Source of the DNA: Pedobacter sp. MC2016-14
GTDB taxonomy: Bacteria; Bacteroidota; Bacteroidia; Sphingobacteriales; Sphingobacteriaceae
DNA: 64,000 nucleotides
Assembly (NCBI RefSeq): GCF_020991475.1
Contig: NZ_JAJMPA010000001.1
Coordinates: 2,294,001 to 2,358,000 of the forward strand
Reading direction: 5' to 3'
Part shown: positions 24,748-31,661 of the stretch, in pieces
Layout of the letters: each line of letters starts with the position of its first letter
Position numbering within the stretch: position 1 is the stretch's first letter
Notes under the pieces: generated by a model
Told to the model about the DNA's origin: nothing
Seen by the model: only the letters and a program-made list of their open reading frames with translations
The model's database searches: none
Made by a program: the position numbers and the translations under genes

Positions 24748-25512
24748 ATGAAAATCGTTAGCATTGGTTCTGGTAATGTAGCAAGCCATATGGCACTTGC
24801 TTTTAAAGCCGCCGGGCATGAGGTGATACAGGTTTGGAGCAGAAGTATGGAACATGCTTCTGTGTTGGCAAACCAGCTTAATGCTTTAGCCATCAATCGT
24901 ACCGAACTTATAGATCCCAATGCAGACCTTTATGTAATTGCCGTTAAGGATGATGCGATTGCAGATGTAGTCCATGAACTTAAGCATGTCAAGGGACTGG
25001 TTGTGCATACTTCTGGTGCAGTATCCATAGACCTATTGTCTTCACTTACAAATTACGGTGTACTTTATCCTTTGCAAACCTTTTCTAAAAGTAAGGTGCT
25101 TAATTTTAGTACTGTACCCTTATGTTTAGAGGCTAAGGATGAAACTATCCTGACTGTACTTAGAGATCTGGCAGCTCAACTTACAACGTCTGTAAATATC
25201 ATTAACAGTGAAAAACGAAAAGTACTGCATGTTGCGGCGGTATTTGCCAATAACTTTACCAATCACCTCTTTTATTTGAGCCAGCAGATTTTGGAAAGCC
25301 ATCAGCTAAATTTTGATTTGCTGAAACCTTTAATTCTGGAGACTGCAGCTAAAGTGCAAGGGGATAAACTACCAGCCGAGCTGCAAACAGGCCCTGCCGT
25401 TCGTGCTGATTTTGCAACGATGGAAAGGCATCTTGCTTTTTTAAAGGAGGAGCCAAAACTGACAGAAATCTATACTATTTTAAGTGATAGCATTAAAAAA
25501 ACGCATTCATAA
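24748..25512 (+). CDS. Rossmann-fold DUF2520 protein
   Basis: Predicted NAD(P)-binding oxidoreductase-like protein, 254 residues. N-terminal dinucleotide-binding motif GSGNVASHMALAFKAAGH (G-x-G-x2-A pattern) is followed by VVHTSGAVSIDLLSS and YPLQTFSKSK, and then the DUF2520 helical domain (KRKVLHVAAVFANNFTNHLF, KVQGDKLPAELQTGPAVRAD). The overall plan resembles pyrroline-5-carboxylate reductase and ketopantoate reductase relatives, but the substrate is unknown. Its ATG directly abuts the ccmF stop codon with no gap, so it is translationally coupled. Confidence 0.88.
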   Translation: MKIVSIGSGNVASHMALAFKAAGHEVIQVWSRSMEHASVLANQLNALAINRTELIDPNADLYVIAVKDDAIADVVHELKHVKGLVVHTSGAVSIDLLSSLTNYGVLYPLQTFSKSKVLNFSTVPLCLEAKDETILTVLRDLAAQLTTSVNIINSEKRKVLHVAAVFANNFTNHLFYLSQQILESHQLNFDLLKPLILETAAKVQGDKLPAELQTGPAVRADFATMERHLAFLKEEPKLTEIYTILSDSIKKTHS

Positions 25513-25534
25513 CAGAATTGCGGTTTATGCTTCT

Positions 25535-25542
25535 TATTTTTG
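25535..25542 (+). promoter_or_regulatory. Candidate -7 box (TATTTTTG) of the ferredoxin-iscX-kdsC unit
   Basis: Exact TAnnTTTG match 9 nt before ATG 25552; an in-frame upstream ATG at 25540 overlaps the box and is therefore unlikely to be the start. Confidence 0.5.
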
Positions 25543-25551
25543 AACACAATT

Positions 25552-25884
25552 ATGAGTATTTTTAAACTAAAGATAAATTTTGAAGAGAAGGGAAAAGAAC
25601 CAGTAGAACTGCCAATTGCAGGCGGGGAATCTGTTCTTGACATTTGTCTTGATAATGGAATTGAGCTGCAGCATAACTGCGGTGGGGTATGTGGTTGCAG
25701 TACTTGCCACGTCTACGTAAACAAAGGCATGGATAACATCCAGGAGATCTCAGATAAAGAAGAAGATTTTATTGACAGGGCGGTACGTCCAAGAATTACT
25801 TCCAGGTTGGGTTGCCAGTGTGTGGTCATCAGTGGAGACATCGAAGTAACGATACCAGACCAGTCAGAATTTCTGGGTCACTAA
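25552..25884 (+). CDS. fdx: [2Fe-2S] ferredoxin (Isc type)
   Basis: Electron carrier of about 110 residues with the adrenodoxin/Isc-ferredoxin cluster motif: HNCGGVCGCSTCHVYV gives three cysteines in C-x5-C-x2-C spacing and RLGCQCVV provides the fourth. Supporting family features are VLDICLDNGIELQ and EEDFIDRAV near the middle. It probably supplies electrons for Fe-S cluster assembly, supported by iscX 42 nt downstream. The start MSIFKLKINFEEKG is chosen because the promoter box overlaps the alternative ATG. Confidence 0.92.
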   Translation: MSIFKLKINFEEKGKEPVELPIAGGESVLDICLDNGIELQHNCGGVCGCSTCHVYVNKGMDNIQEISDKEEDFIDRAVRPRITSRLGCQCVVISGDIEVTIPDQSEFLGH

Positions 25885-25926
25885 TAATTTTCTATTTTTA
25901 CCTCCATACAATTTAACATAAAAGAC

Positions 25927-26169
25927 ATGCAAGATAAGTTTGCTTTGCCAATATATTGGAACGACCACGAAGATATAGCTCAAGAGTTATATGAAAAGTT
26001 TGGTGATGATTTTAATGAGTCTAAAATCTATAGAATCCGTTTTACAGAATTACTGGAATGGGTATTAACCCTACCTAACTTTAAAGGCACCAGAGAACAA
26101 AGTACAGAAGGGCATTTGGAGCAAATCCAATCGGCCTGGGTGTATGAATGGAGAGATAACCAGGATTAA
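25927..26169 (+). CDS. iscX: IscX family Fe-S assembly protein
   Basis: Small acidic protein of 80 residues that binds IscS and modulates cysteine desulfurase in other bacteria. It matches IscX across its length: YWNDHEDIAQELYEKFGD, RIRFTELLEWVLTLPNF and HLEQIQSAWVYEWRD, a conserved C-terminus. It follows the ferredoxin gene (as in the E. coli isc operon, where iscX is after fdx) and precedes kdsC by 3 nt. The hscA gene of the same pathway lies about 17 kb away in this window. Confidence 0.92.
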   Translation: MQDKFALPIYWNDHEDIAQELYEKFGDDFNESKIYRIRFTELLEWVLTLPNFKGTREQSTEGHLEQIQSAWVYEWRDNQD

Positions 26170-26172
26170 AAG

Positions 26173-26700
26173 ATGTTTTTGCAGAAAATAAAGAAGATCA
26201 CCGCGTTTGTCTTTGACGTAGATGGCGTTTTAACAACCGGTGATGTTCTTGCTGCTGAAAGTGGTGAATTACTACGTACTTTTAACATAAAGGACGGCTA
26301 TGCCATGCAACTAGCCATTAAAAAGGGTTATCAAATCTGTATTATATCGGGAGGCCAGGGACAGGCCATGCAGCAGCGTTTCGAGCGTTTGGGAATCACT
26401 GATATTTTTTTAGGTGTAGGTGATAAAGTTGCAGTTTACCATGATTTTGTTTCCCGGCATCAAATAGATCATACAGCTGTGTTGTATATGGGTGATGATA
26501 TGCCAGATCTTAAAGTAATGCAGCTTGTTGGGTTACCAGTATGTCCTGCAGATGCAGTACCAGAAATCAGGGCAGTTGCAGAATACATTTCTCCTTTTGA
26601 AGGGGGCAAAACTGCCGTGCGGGATGTGATTGAAAAGGTGCTTAAAGTACAGGGAAAATGGTACGATCCAAACCCTTTGGCGGTCGACTCTGGAAAATAA
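26173..26700 (+). CDS. KdsC-like HAD phosphatase
   Basis: HAD-superfamily phosphatase of 175 residues, C0-type without a large cap, as in 3-deoxy-D-manno-octulosonate-8-phosphate phosphatase. Motif I is FVFDVDGVLTTG (nucleophile DxD), motif II IISGG, and motif III/IV YMGDDMPDLKVM. The segment FNIKDGYAMQLAIKKGY is characteristic of KdsC. Probable role is lipopolysaccharide core synthesis. The start lies 3 nt after the iscX stop, so it is in the same transcript though functionally unrelated. Another HAD phosphatase of the same subgroup (for example an acylneuraminate-associated one) is the alternative. Confidence 0.85.
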   Translation: MFLQKIKKITAFVFDVDGVLTTGDVLAAESGELLRTFNIKDGYAMQLAIKKGYQICIISGGQGQAMQQRFERLGITDIFLGVGDKVAVYHDFVSRHQIDHTAVLYMGDDMPDLKVMQLVGLPVCPADAVPEIRAVAEYISPFEGGKTAVRDVIEKVLKVQGKWYDPNPLAVDSGK

Positions 26701-26762
26701 AAAGAATTACATTAAACCTTCTTTGTCTTTTTAGTTCTATAGGTAAAACAAGAACAAAAAAT

Positions 26763-27185
26763 ATGAAAAGATTATTCATGATCTGCGGATTGTTATTCAG
26801 TGTAATAACATTTGCGCAAGCACAGGGAGGTGACCGCAAAATGCCGACTCCGGAAGAAAGAGCACAAAGAAACACAGAACAGTTAACCAAGAAATTAGCT
26901 CTTACGGAAGATCAAAAAACTAAGGTGCTTGCTATTTACACCGATCAGAATGCAAAAATGGTTAAATTGCGTGAAGACAACAAAGACAATCGTGAAGCAA
27001 TGCGTGAATCGATGATGAAGCTTTCTGCGGATAGCGATTCAAAAATCGAAGCTTTGTTAACGGATACTCAGAAAAAAGACTACATCGCCTTTAAAGAGGA
27101 GAGAAAAGCCAATATGGGTAGAAGAGGCGGACCGGGTGGCCCTGGCGGACAAGGAACTCCTCCACCTCCGGCACCAGCCAACTAA
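26763..27185 (+). CDS. Exported Spy/CpxP-like helical protein
   Basis: Secreted protein of 140 residues, family not certain. Signal peptide MKRLFMICGLLFSVITFAQA, then a highly charged helical region: RKMPTPEERAQRNTEQLTKK, LALTEDQKTKVLAIYTDQ and MKLSADSDSKIEALLTDTQK. That pattern (a repeated L-T-x-x-Q/D-x-x-K helix hairpin) resembles periplasmic chaperone-like DUF4890/Spy proteins. The C-terminus is a glycine/proline tail (GRRGGPGGPGGQGTPPPP). A longer reading from an ATG at 26658 would overlap kdsC and bury the signal peptide, so it was rejected. A terminator follows. Confidence 0.75.
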   Translation: MKRLFMICGLLFSVITFAQAQGGDRKMPTPEERAQRNTEQLTKKLALTEDQKTKVLAIYTDQNAKMVKLREDNKDNREAMRESMMKLSADSDSKIEALLTDTQKKDYIAFKEERKANMGRRGGPGGPGGQGTPPPPAPAN

Positions 27186-27210
27186 ACCACAAAAATATAT
27201 AAATAATAAG

Positions 27211-27231
27211 AGCGGCCTATGGTCGCTTTTG
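27211..27231 (+). terminator. Terminator upstream of maf
   Basis: Seven-bp stem AGCGGCC/GGTCGCT (one G-T pair), loop TAT, then TTTT. The T tract runs into the maf -7 box. Confidence 0.7.
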
Positions 27232-27232
27232 T

Positions 27233-27240
27233 TATTTTTG
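27233..27240 (+). promoter_or_regulatory. Candidate -7 box (TATTTTTG) of maf
   Basis: Exact TAnnTTTG match only 4 nt before the ATG at 27245, so the mRNA would be essentially leaderless. Confidence 0.45.
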
Positions 27241-27244
27241 CCCT

Positions 27245-27814
27245 ATGTATAAGCAAAACCTTCCTATCATTCTCGCTTCCAAATCGCCTCGTCGGCAAGA
27301 GTTGTTAAAACTAATGGACCTGGATTTTAAAGTTGTTTTAAAAGAGGTAGATGAAAGTTATCCTGAAGGTTTAAGCCCTGCTCAAATTGCGGTACATATC
27401 TCAGAGAAAAAAGCAAAGGCATTTATGGAAAATGACAATGCCAGCATTGTCATTACCGCAGATACCATCGTTGCTTATAAAGATGAAATATTAGGTAAAC
27501 CTGTAGATGAACAGGATGCTGTAAAGATGCTCACCAAGCTTTCGGGGGCCAATCACCAGGTATTTACGGGCGTAAGTTTAACCTATAAAGATCAGATTCT
27601 TTCTTTTTATGATGTAACTGAAGTTTTCTTCAGACCGCTTACACAAGAGCAGATTCAATACTATGTAGCAAATTACAATCCAATGGATAAAGCAGGTGCG
27701 TATGGTGTGCAGGATTGGATAGGTTTGGTTGCTGTAGAGAAAATTGAGGGTTCTTATACCAATGTAATGGGTTTACCTACAGAAAAACTGTACCAGGCGC
27801 TTGCTGCAATCTAA
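27245..27814 (+). CDS. maf: Maf family nucleotide pyrophosphatase
   Basis: Nucleoside triphosphate pyrophosphatase of the Maf/HAM1-like fold, 189 residues; it hydrolyses non-canonical or specific NTPs (dTTP/UTP for the YhdE-type subgroup). Seen: N-terminal IILASKSPRRQELLKLM, the signature of the family (S-x-S-P-R-R), then VDESYPEG, ITADTIVAYKDEILGKP with the catalytic aspartate, and DKAGAYGVQDWIG, which matches the C-terminal KAGaYgIQ motif. The gene ends 3 nt from the convergent Ppx/GppA gene. Confidence 0.92.
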   Translation: MYKQNLPIILASKSPRRQELLKLMDLDFKVVLKEVDESYPEGLSPAQIAVHISEKKAKAFMENDNASIVITADTIVAYKDEILGKPVDEQDAVKMLTKLSGANHQVFTGVSLTYKDQILSFYDVTEVFFRPLTQEQIQYYVANYNPMDKAGAYGVQDWIGLVAVEKIEGSYTNVMGLPTEKLYQALAAI

Positions 27815-27817
27815 ATC

Positions 27818-28726
27818 TTAAGACTCGCGAAGTGTATGCAGTACACCCATTTTTAAATCGTAAGCAGACAAGTACATTGATTTGATCCCTATTGTATAAA
27901 TGATATAGTTGGTGATCATCGCGGCTATTACAATCAAATCTACTCTTAGCGGAATCAGCCCTTCTATATTGGCCCTTTCTTCATGACTGGAAAGCAGAAG
28001 TTTTGCTGCCAGGTCCCGATAGGCTACGAGGTCAATGATTGCATAGGGAATGTTTTGCAAATCAAGTTGTTTATTTAAGAGCCCCGCAAAAGTTTCAAAA
28101 GCCCCTGCCGAGCCAATCAAAGTATCCGGTGCGTACTGTGTACATGCCTCCTTTAAATCCTTAAGTTCGCTTTCCAGCCTGTTGTTAATATTGGCCTGAT
28201 CGTCTGCACTAATTGGATCAGACTTAAAATAGGCTTGCAGTAAACGTGCAGCACCAAGGTCATAGCTTTTTTTCCATAACACTTCTTCTGGTGTACAAAT
28301 GATAAATTCGGTGCTTCCGCCACCAATATCCATGATTAAAGAAGTTGTAGACAATACCCCTGTGGCCTGTACACCATGATATATAAAGGCAGCTTCGTCA
28401 TCACCGCTAATCACTTCTATTTCGATACCAGCCTGGTTTCTTGCCGCTTCAATAAATCTCTGCTTGTTCGTTGCATTTCTAACGGCAGATGTTGCGGTAG
28501 CTTTTACCAGTGCTACCTGATGGTCTGTAATGGTTTGGCTAAAATCTTTTAAGGTATTTATAGCCCTTTCAAATGCAGCCGGAATGATCACATTATCATT
28601 CAAACGTCCTTCTCCAAGCTTTACTGGTACATTGGTTTTATAGATTACCTCAAAGCCTGTTGCCGAAAGATCAGCAATGATCAGGTGAAATGTATTGGTA
28701 CCCATGTCAATTACGGCTGCTCTCAT
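27818..28726 (-). CDS. Ppx/GppA family exopolyphosphatase
   Basis: ASKHA-fold phosphatase of 302 residues. Seen: the P-loop-like DMGTNTFHLIIADL at the N-terminus, VKATATSAVRNATNKQRF, SGDDEAAFIYHGVQA, and the second glycine-rich loop LIMDIGGGSTEFIIC followed by SYDLGAARLLQ. Length matches the short two-domain form found in many bacteria, without the C-terminal HD domain of E. coli Ppx. Likely substrate is polyphosphate or guanosine pentaphosphate; sequence does not separate the two. It is convergent with maf and follows the dnaJ terminator region on the same strand. Confidence 0.9.
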   Translation of the reverse strand: MRAAVIDMGTNTFHLIIADLSATGFEVIYKTNVPVKLGEGRLNDNVIIPAAFERAINTLKDFSQTITDHQVALVKATATSAVRNATNKQRFIEAARNQAGIEIEVISGDDEAAFIYHGVQATGVLSTTSLIMDIGGGSTEFIICTPEEVLWKKSYDLGAARLLQAYFKSDPISADDQANINNRLESELKDLKEACTQYAPDTLIGSAGAFETFAGLLNKQLDLQNIPYAIIDLVAYRDLAAKLLLSSHEERANIEGLIPLRVDLIVIAAMITNYIIYTIGIKSMYLSAYDLKMGVLHTLRES

Positions 28727-28753
28727 TGTTTTAATTTAATTTTGTAAGCTATT

Positions 28754-28780
28754 AAAAAAGCTACCAATTACGGTAGCTTT
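28754..28780 (-). terminator. Terminator of grpE-dnaJ
   Basis: On the minus strand AAAGCTACC, 6-nt loop, GGTAGCTTT, running into a T tract (+ strand AAAAAA at 28754-28759). It lies between the dnaJ stop and the ppx start. Confidence 0.85.
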
Positions 28781-28825
28781 CTTCATCTTTGCTCTTTAAT
28801 CTAAATAATCTTTATTCAAACATCC

Positions 28826-29998
28826 TTACTCAAAATATTCCTTCATCTTTTCGAAGAAACTTTTGTCGTTTTTACCAGGTTGAGGCTTAAAGTTAGGAGA
28901 GTCTCTTAATTTTTCAAGGATGTCTCTTTCCTCACTGCTCAATGCTTTAGGTGTCCAGATGTTTACATGGATAATCTCATCACCACGGTGGTAAGAATTC
29001 ACCTCTGGGATTCCTTTGCCTTTTAGGCGAAGCAATTTCCCGCTTTGTGTACCTGGCTCTATCTTTATCTTGGCTTTGCCATCAATTGTAGGCACTTCGG
29101 CGCTATAACCTAATGCAGCATCCACAATACTTACATGTAAGTCATACACTACATTATTGCCTTCGCGTTTCAGGCTTTCATGTGGGGTTTCTTCAATCAA
29201 GATAATCAGGTCACCCGGAATTCCACCATTAGGACCCGCATTACCTTTACCACTCATGCTCAACTGCATTCCTTCGCTAACACCTGCAGGGATGTTAATG
29301 GTGATGGTTTCTTCGCCACGTTGTGTTCCTTCACCATGACAAGAAGTACATTTTGAAGTAATCTGGCTGCCAGAACCATTACAAGTAGGGCAGGTAGAGC
29401 TGGTTTGCATTTGTCCCAATATAGTATTGGTAACCCTGCGCACTGCACCACTGCCACCGCAGGTTTTACAAGTGCTTATAGACGAACGGTCTTTAGCACC
29501 GCTGCCATCACAGGTTTTACAAACTATTTGTTTATTTACTTTGATTTTTTTCTCTGCACCGTTAGCAATTTCTTCCAGGGTAAGTTTAACCTTAATCCTT
29601 AAGTTGGTTCCTTTGGCTACGCGTCTGCCACCTCTCGATTGCTGACCGCCACCGCCGAAGAAGCTCTCGAAGCCACCGCCTCCGCCGCCACCGAAAATAT
29701 CTCCAAACTGACTGAAGATGTCTTCCATGTTCATGCCGCCGCCGCCATAGCCGCCTCCACCACCAGAAGCACCGCCTACGCCTGCATGACCATAATGGTC
29801 ATAGCGTTGCTTTTTCTCTGGATTGCTTAGAATTTCATAAGCTTCCGCTGCTTCCTTAAATTTATCTTCTGCAGATTTATCATCCGGATTTTTATCAGGG
29901 TGGTATTTAATGGCAAGCTTGCGGTAAGCTTTTTTAATTTCTTCAGCAGAAGAACTTTTACTTACACCCAGTACATCGTAATAATCTCTTTTACTCAT
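28826..29998 (-). CDS. dnaJ: Chaperone DnaJ
   Basis: Full-length type I Hsp40 of 390 residues. J domain at 1-70 ([20 protein letters not shown] with the HPD motif in [10 protein letters not shown]). A glycine-rich G/F region about 75-125 is followed by four zinc-binding repeats [24 protein letters not shown] and CTSCHGEG, then the C-terminal peptide-binding domain. It stimulates DnaK ATPase. The start lies 4 nt after the grpE stop, so the two are co-transcribed; dnaK is not in this window. A terminator hairpin follows the stop. Confidence 0.97.
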   Translation of the reverse strand: MSKRDYYDVLGVSKSSSAEEIKKAYRKLAIKYHPDKNPDDKSAEDKFKEAAEAYEILSNPEKKQRYDHYGHAGVGGASGGGGGYGGGGMNMEDIFSQFGDIFGGGGGGGFESFFGGGGQQSRGGRRVAKGTNLRIKVKLTLEEIANGAEKKIKVNKQIVCKTCDGSGAKDRSSISTCKTCGGSGAVRRVTNTILGQMQTSSTCPTCNGSGSQITSKCTSCHGEGTQRGEETITINIPAGVSEGMQLSMSGKGNAGPNGGIPGDLIILIEETPHESLKREGNNVVYDLHVSIVDAALGYSAEVPTIDGKAKIKIEPGTQSGKLLRLKGKGIPEVNSYHRGDEIIHVNIWTPKALSSEERDILEKLRDSPNFKPQPGKNDKSFFEKMKEYFE

Positions 29999-30002
29999 AA
30001 TC

Positions 30003-30599
30003 TTAACTACCCACTACCACTTTAGCAAAGCGAATCACTTTATCATTCAAAGTGTAACCTTTTTCTAATTCATCTATTACTTTTCCTTTGTGCTCTTCTG
30101 ATGGAGCAGGAATTTTAGTGATGGCTTCATGTAAATCTGTATCAAAAACAGTATTGATACTTTCCATCTCCTTTAATCCTTTTTGACTCAGCAGATTTTT
30201 TAATTTATGGTGTATCAATACCACACCTTCACGTACAGCAGCTACATCAGCAGCGTTTTCTGTTGCTTTCAATGCACGGTCAAAATCATCCAGTACACCC
30301 AATAATGAAACGATCACATCTTTACCTGCAGTTTGTAAAAGCTCAACGCGTTCTTTTTGAGTACGGCGTTTATAGTTGTCAAACTCGGCAAACAAACGCA
30401 GGTACTTATCGTTTAAAGCTGCAATTTCTTCTTTTTGCTTTTCTTCAAGGCTAAGTTCCGGCTGTGATTCAGCAGTATTTTCTGCTGTAGCCTCATTGTT
30501 TACTGTATTTTCAGCAGCCTGCTCGCTCACTTCTTGCTCTGTGCTATTATTTTCCATATCAGGATTTTCGTTATCGTTTTTTTTCTTCTTGCCAAACAT
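30003..30599 (-). CDS. grpE: Nucleotide exchange factor GrpE
   Basis: DnaK co-chaperone of 198 residues. The N-terminal 60 residues are low-complexity acidic/glutamine-rich ([20 protein letters not shown]). A long helix follows ([42 protein letters not shown]), then [14 protein letters not shown] and the C-terminal beta domain containing [16 protein letters not shown] and [19 protein letters not shown]. All are typical of GrpE. It is the first gene of a grpE-dnaJ operon, preceded by a long terminator hairpin that insulates it from ftsE; heat-shock control is expected but no operator could be identified with confidence. Confidence 0.95.
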   Translation of the reverse strand: MFGKKKKNDNENPDMENNSTEQEVSEQAAENTVNNEATAENTAESQPELSLEEKQKEEIAALNDKYLRLFAEFDNYKRRTQKERVELLQTAGKDVIVSLLGVLDDFDRALKATENAADVAAVREGVVLIHHKLKNLLSQKGLKEMESINTVFDTDLHEAITKIPAPSEEHKGKVIDELEKGYTLNDKVIRFAKVVVGS

Positions 30600-30648
30600 T
30601 GTTGTAGTAGAATTTTTTTAGCAATGTCAAATGTTTTGCCAACAAAAA

Positions 30649-30703
30649 ATATCAGTCATGCTGTCAGTTTAAAATGAACTAAACTGTACAGAATGACTGA
30701 TAT
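30649..30703 (-). terminator. Long inverted repeat between ftsE and grpE
   Basis: Arms of 23-24 nt (ATATCAGTCATGCTGT-CAGTTTA and its near-perfect complement; one mismatch, one unpaired base) separated by 8 nt, followed on the minus strand by six Ts. Best read as the ftsE terminator; an additional role at the grpE promoter cannot be excluded. Confidence 0.75.
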
Positions 30704-30723
30704 CGAATAATTTTGTCAGAATT

Positions 30724-31416
30724 TTATACTATGGTTGCATCTTCATGTACGGCGCCATTTTCGCATTTTATAATGCGGGATGGAAGTGTGCGGATGATGT
30801 GGTAATCGTGCGTAACCAACAGCACTGCTGTTCCGCTCAGGCTAATTTGTTTCAAGAGCATTACAATCTCTTCTGAGGTTTCCGGGTCAAGGTTTCCGGT
30901 AGGTTCGTCGGCAAGTATGATCTCCGGGTTATTTAATAAAGCACGAGCAATCACTACCCTTTGCTGCTCCCCGCCAGACATCTCATGGGGCATCTTTTTA
31001 ATTTTAGAGCGTAAACCCACTTTTTCCAGCACATCTTTAACACGTTCCTGGATCAGTGCTTTATCTTTCCATCCTGTTGCCTTAAGTACAAATTCCAGGT
31101 TCTGCTCTACCGTACGATCGGTTAACAATTGAAAGTCCTGAAATACGATGCCCAGTTTTCTACGCAGGTAAGGCACTTCCTTATCACTTAGCTTTTTAAG
31201 GTCAAAGCCAGCAATTTCCCCATCACCATTTCCAATGTGCAGGTCGCCATAAATAATTTTCAGTAAGCTACTTTTTCCAGAACCTGTTTGTCCAATTAAA
31301 AAAACAAATTCGCCTTTGTCAATACTCAGGTTCACATTAGACAATACAAGATGTTTTTGTTGAAAAACATCAACATTTCTTAATTTTATAACTGCGTTTG
31401 CTGTATTTCCTGTCAT
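30724..31416 (-). CDS. ftsE: FtsE-like ABC ATPase
   Basis: Cytoplasmic ATPase of 230 residues resembling FtsE, which with FtsX activates cell-wall hydrolysis at division. Motifs: Walker A GQTGSGKSSL near residue 43, Q-loop VFQDFQLL, signature MSGGEQQRVVIARAL, Walker B ILADEPTGNLDP and switch histidine VTHD. The segment LRRKLGIVFQDFQLLTDRTV is typical of FtsE. ftsX is not adjacent, a common situation in Bacteroidota. The upstream partner is a 67-residue protein ending 2 nt before this start. A LolD/MacB-type ATPase is the main alternative. Confidence 0.85.
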   Translation of the reverse strand: MTGNTANAVIKLRNVDVFQQKHLVLSNVNLSIDKGEFVFLIGQTGSGKSSLLKIIYGDLHIGNGDGEIAGFDLKKLSDKEVPYLRRKLGIVFQDFQLLTDRTVEQNLEFVLKATGWKDKALIQERVKDVLEKVGLRSKIKKMPHEMSGGEQQRVVIARALLNNPEIILADEPTGNLDPETSEEIVMLLKQISLSGTAVLLVTHDYHIIRTLPSRIIKCENGAVHEDATIV

Positions 31417-31418
31417 GT

Positions 31419-31622
31419 TTAAATATCTAATTTAGCAATTTGTCCAAAAGGCAAATCCTTTATAAATTCCATTATGTAGGGTAGCTTTTCAGCCAATCCA
31501 AGTTTGTCTAAAGATTTATCCGGCCGGTCTACCCTGAAATAAGCCAATAGGGTAAATTTGTCATCACGCAACTGTACATAGTCGGGAATCTTGGCAATGC
31601 CTTTTACTTTAATCACATACAT
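31419..31622 (-). CDS. Conserved small protein upstream of ftsE
   Basis: Protein of 67 residues that I do not assign to a named family. It reads MYVIKVKGIAKIPDYVQLRD at the start and FIKDLPFGQIAKLDI at the end, with no membrane segment, signal peptide or cysteine cluster. The start is ATG 31622 because a TAnnTTTG box overlaps an upstream ATG at 31631; a further ATG lies at 31618. It ends 2 nt before ftsE, so both are made from one near-leaderless transcript. Function unknown; position suggests an envelope or division context only weakly. Confidence 0.7.
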   Translation of the reverse strand: MYVIKVKGIAKIPDYVQLRDDKFTLLAYFRVDRPDKSLDKLGLAEKLPYIMEFIKDLPFGQIAKLDI

Positions 31623-31628
31623 TTGGTT

Positions 31629-31636
31629 CAAAAATA
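31629..31636 (-). promoter_or_regulatory. Candidate -7 box (TATTTTTG) of the small gene-ftsE operon
   Basis: Exact TAnnTTTG match on the minus strand, 6 nt before ATG 31622. Confidence 0.5.
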
Positions 31637-31661
31637 GTATTTCCTGCTGATAAAATCAGAA

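Noticed and set aside
26658..26762. Longer start for the exported helical protein
   Set aside because: It overlaps kdsC in another frame and would place the signal peptide internally.
30600..30648. Heat-shock operator or sigma54 promoter before grpE (TTGGCA...TTGC-like)
   Set aside because: The spacing does not fit a -24/-12 promoter and no CIRCE-type repeat was found.
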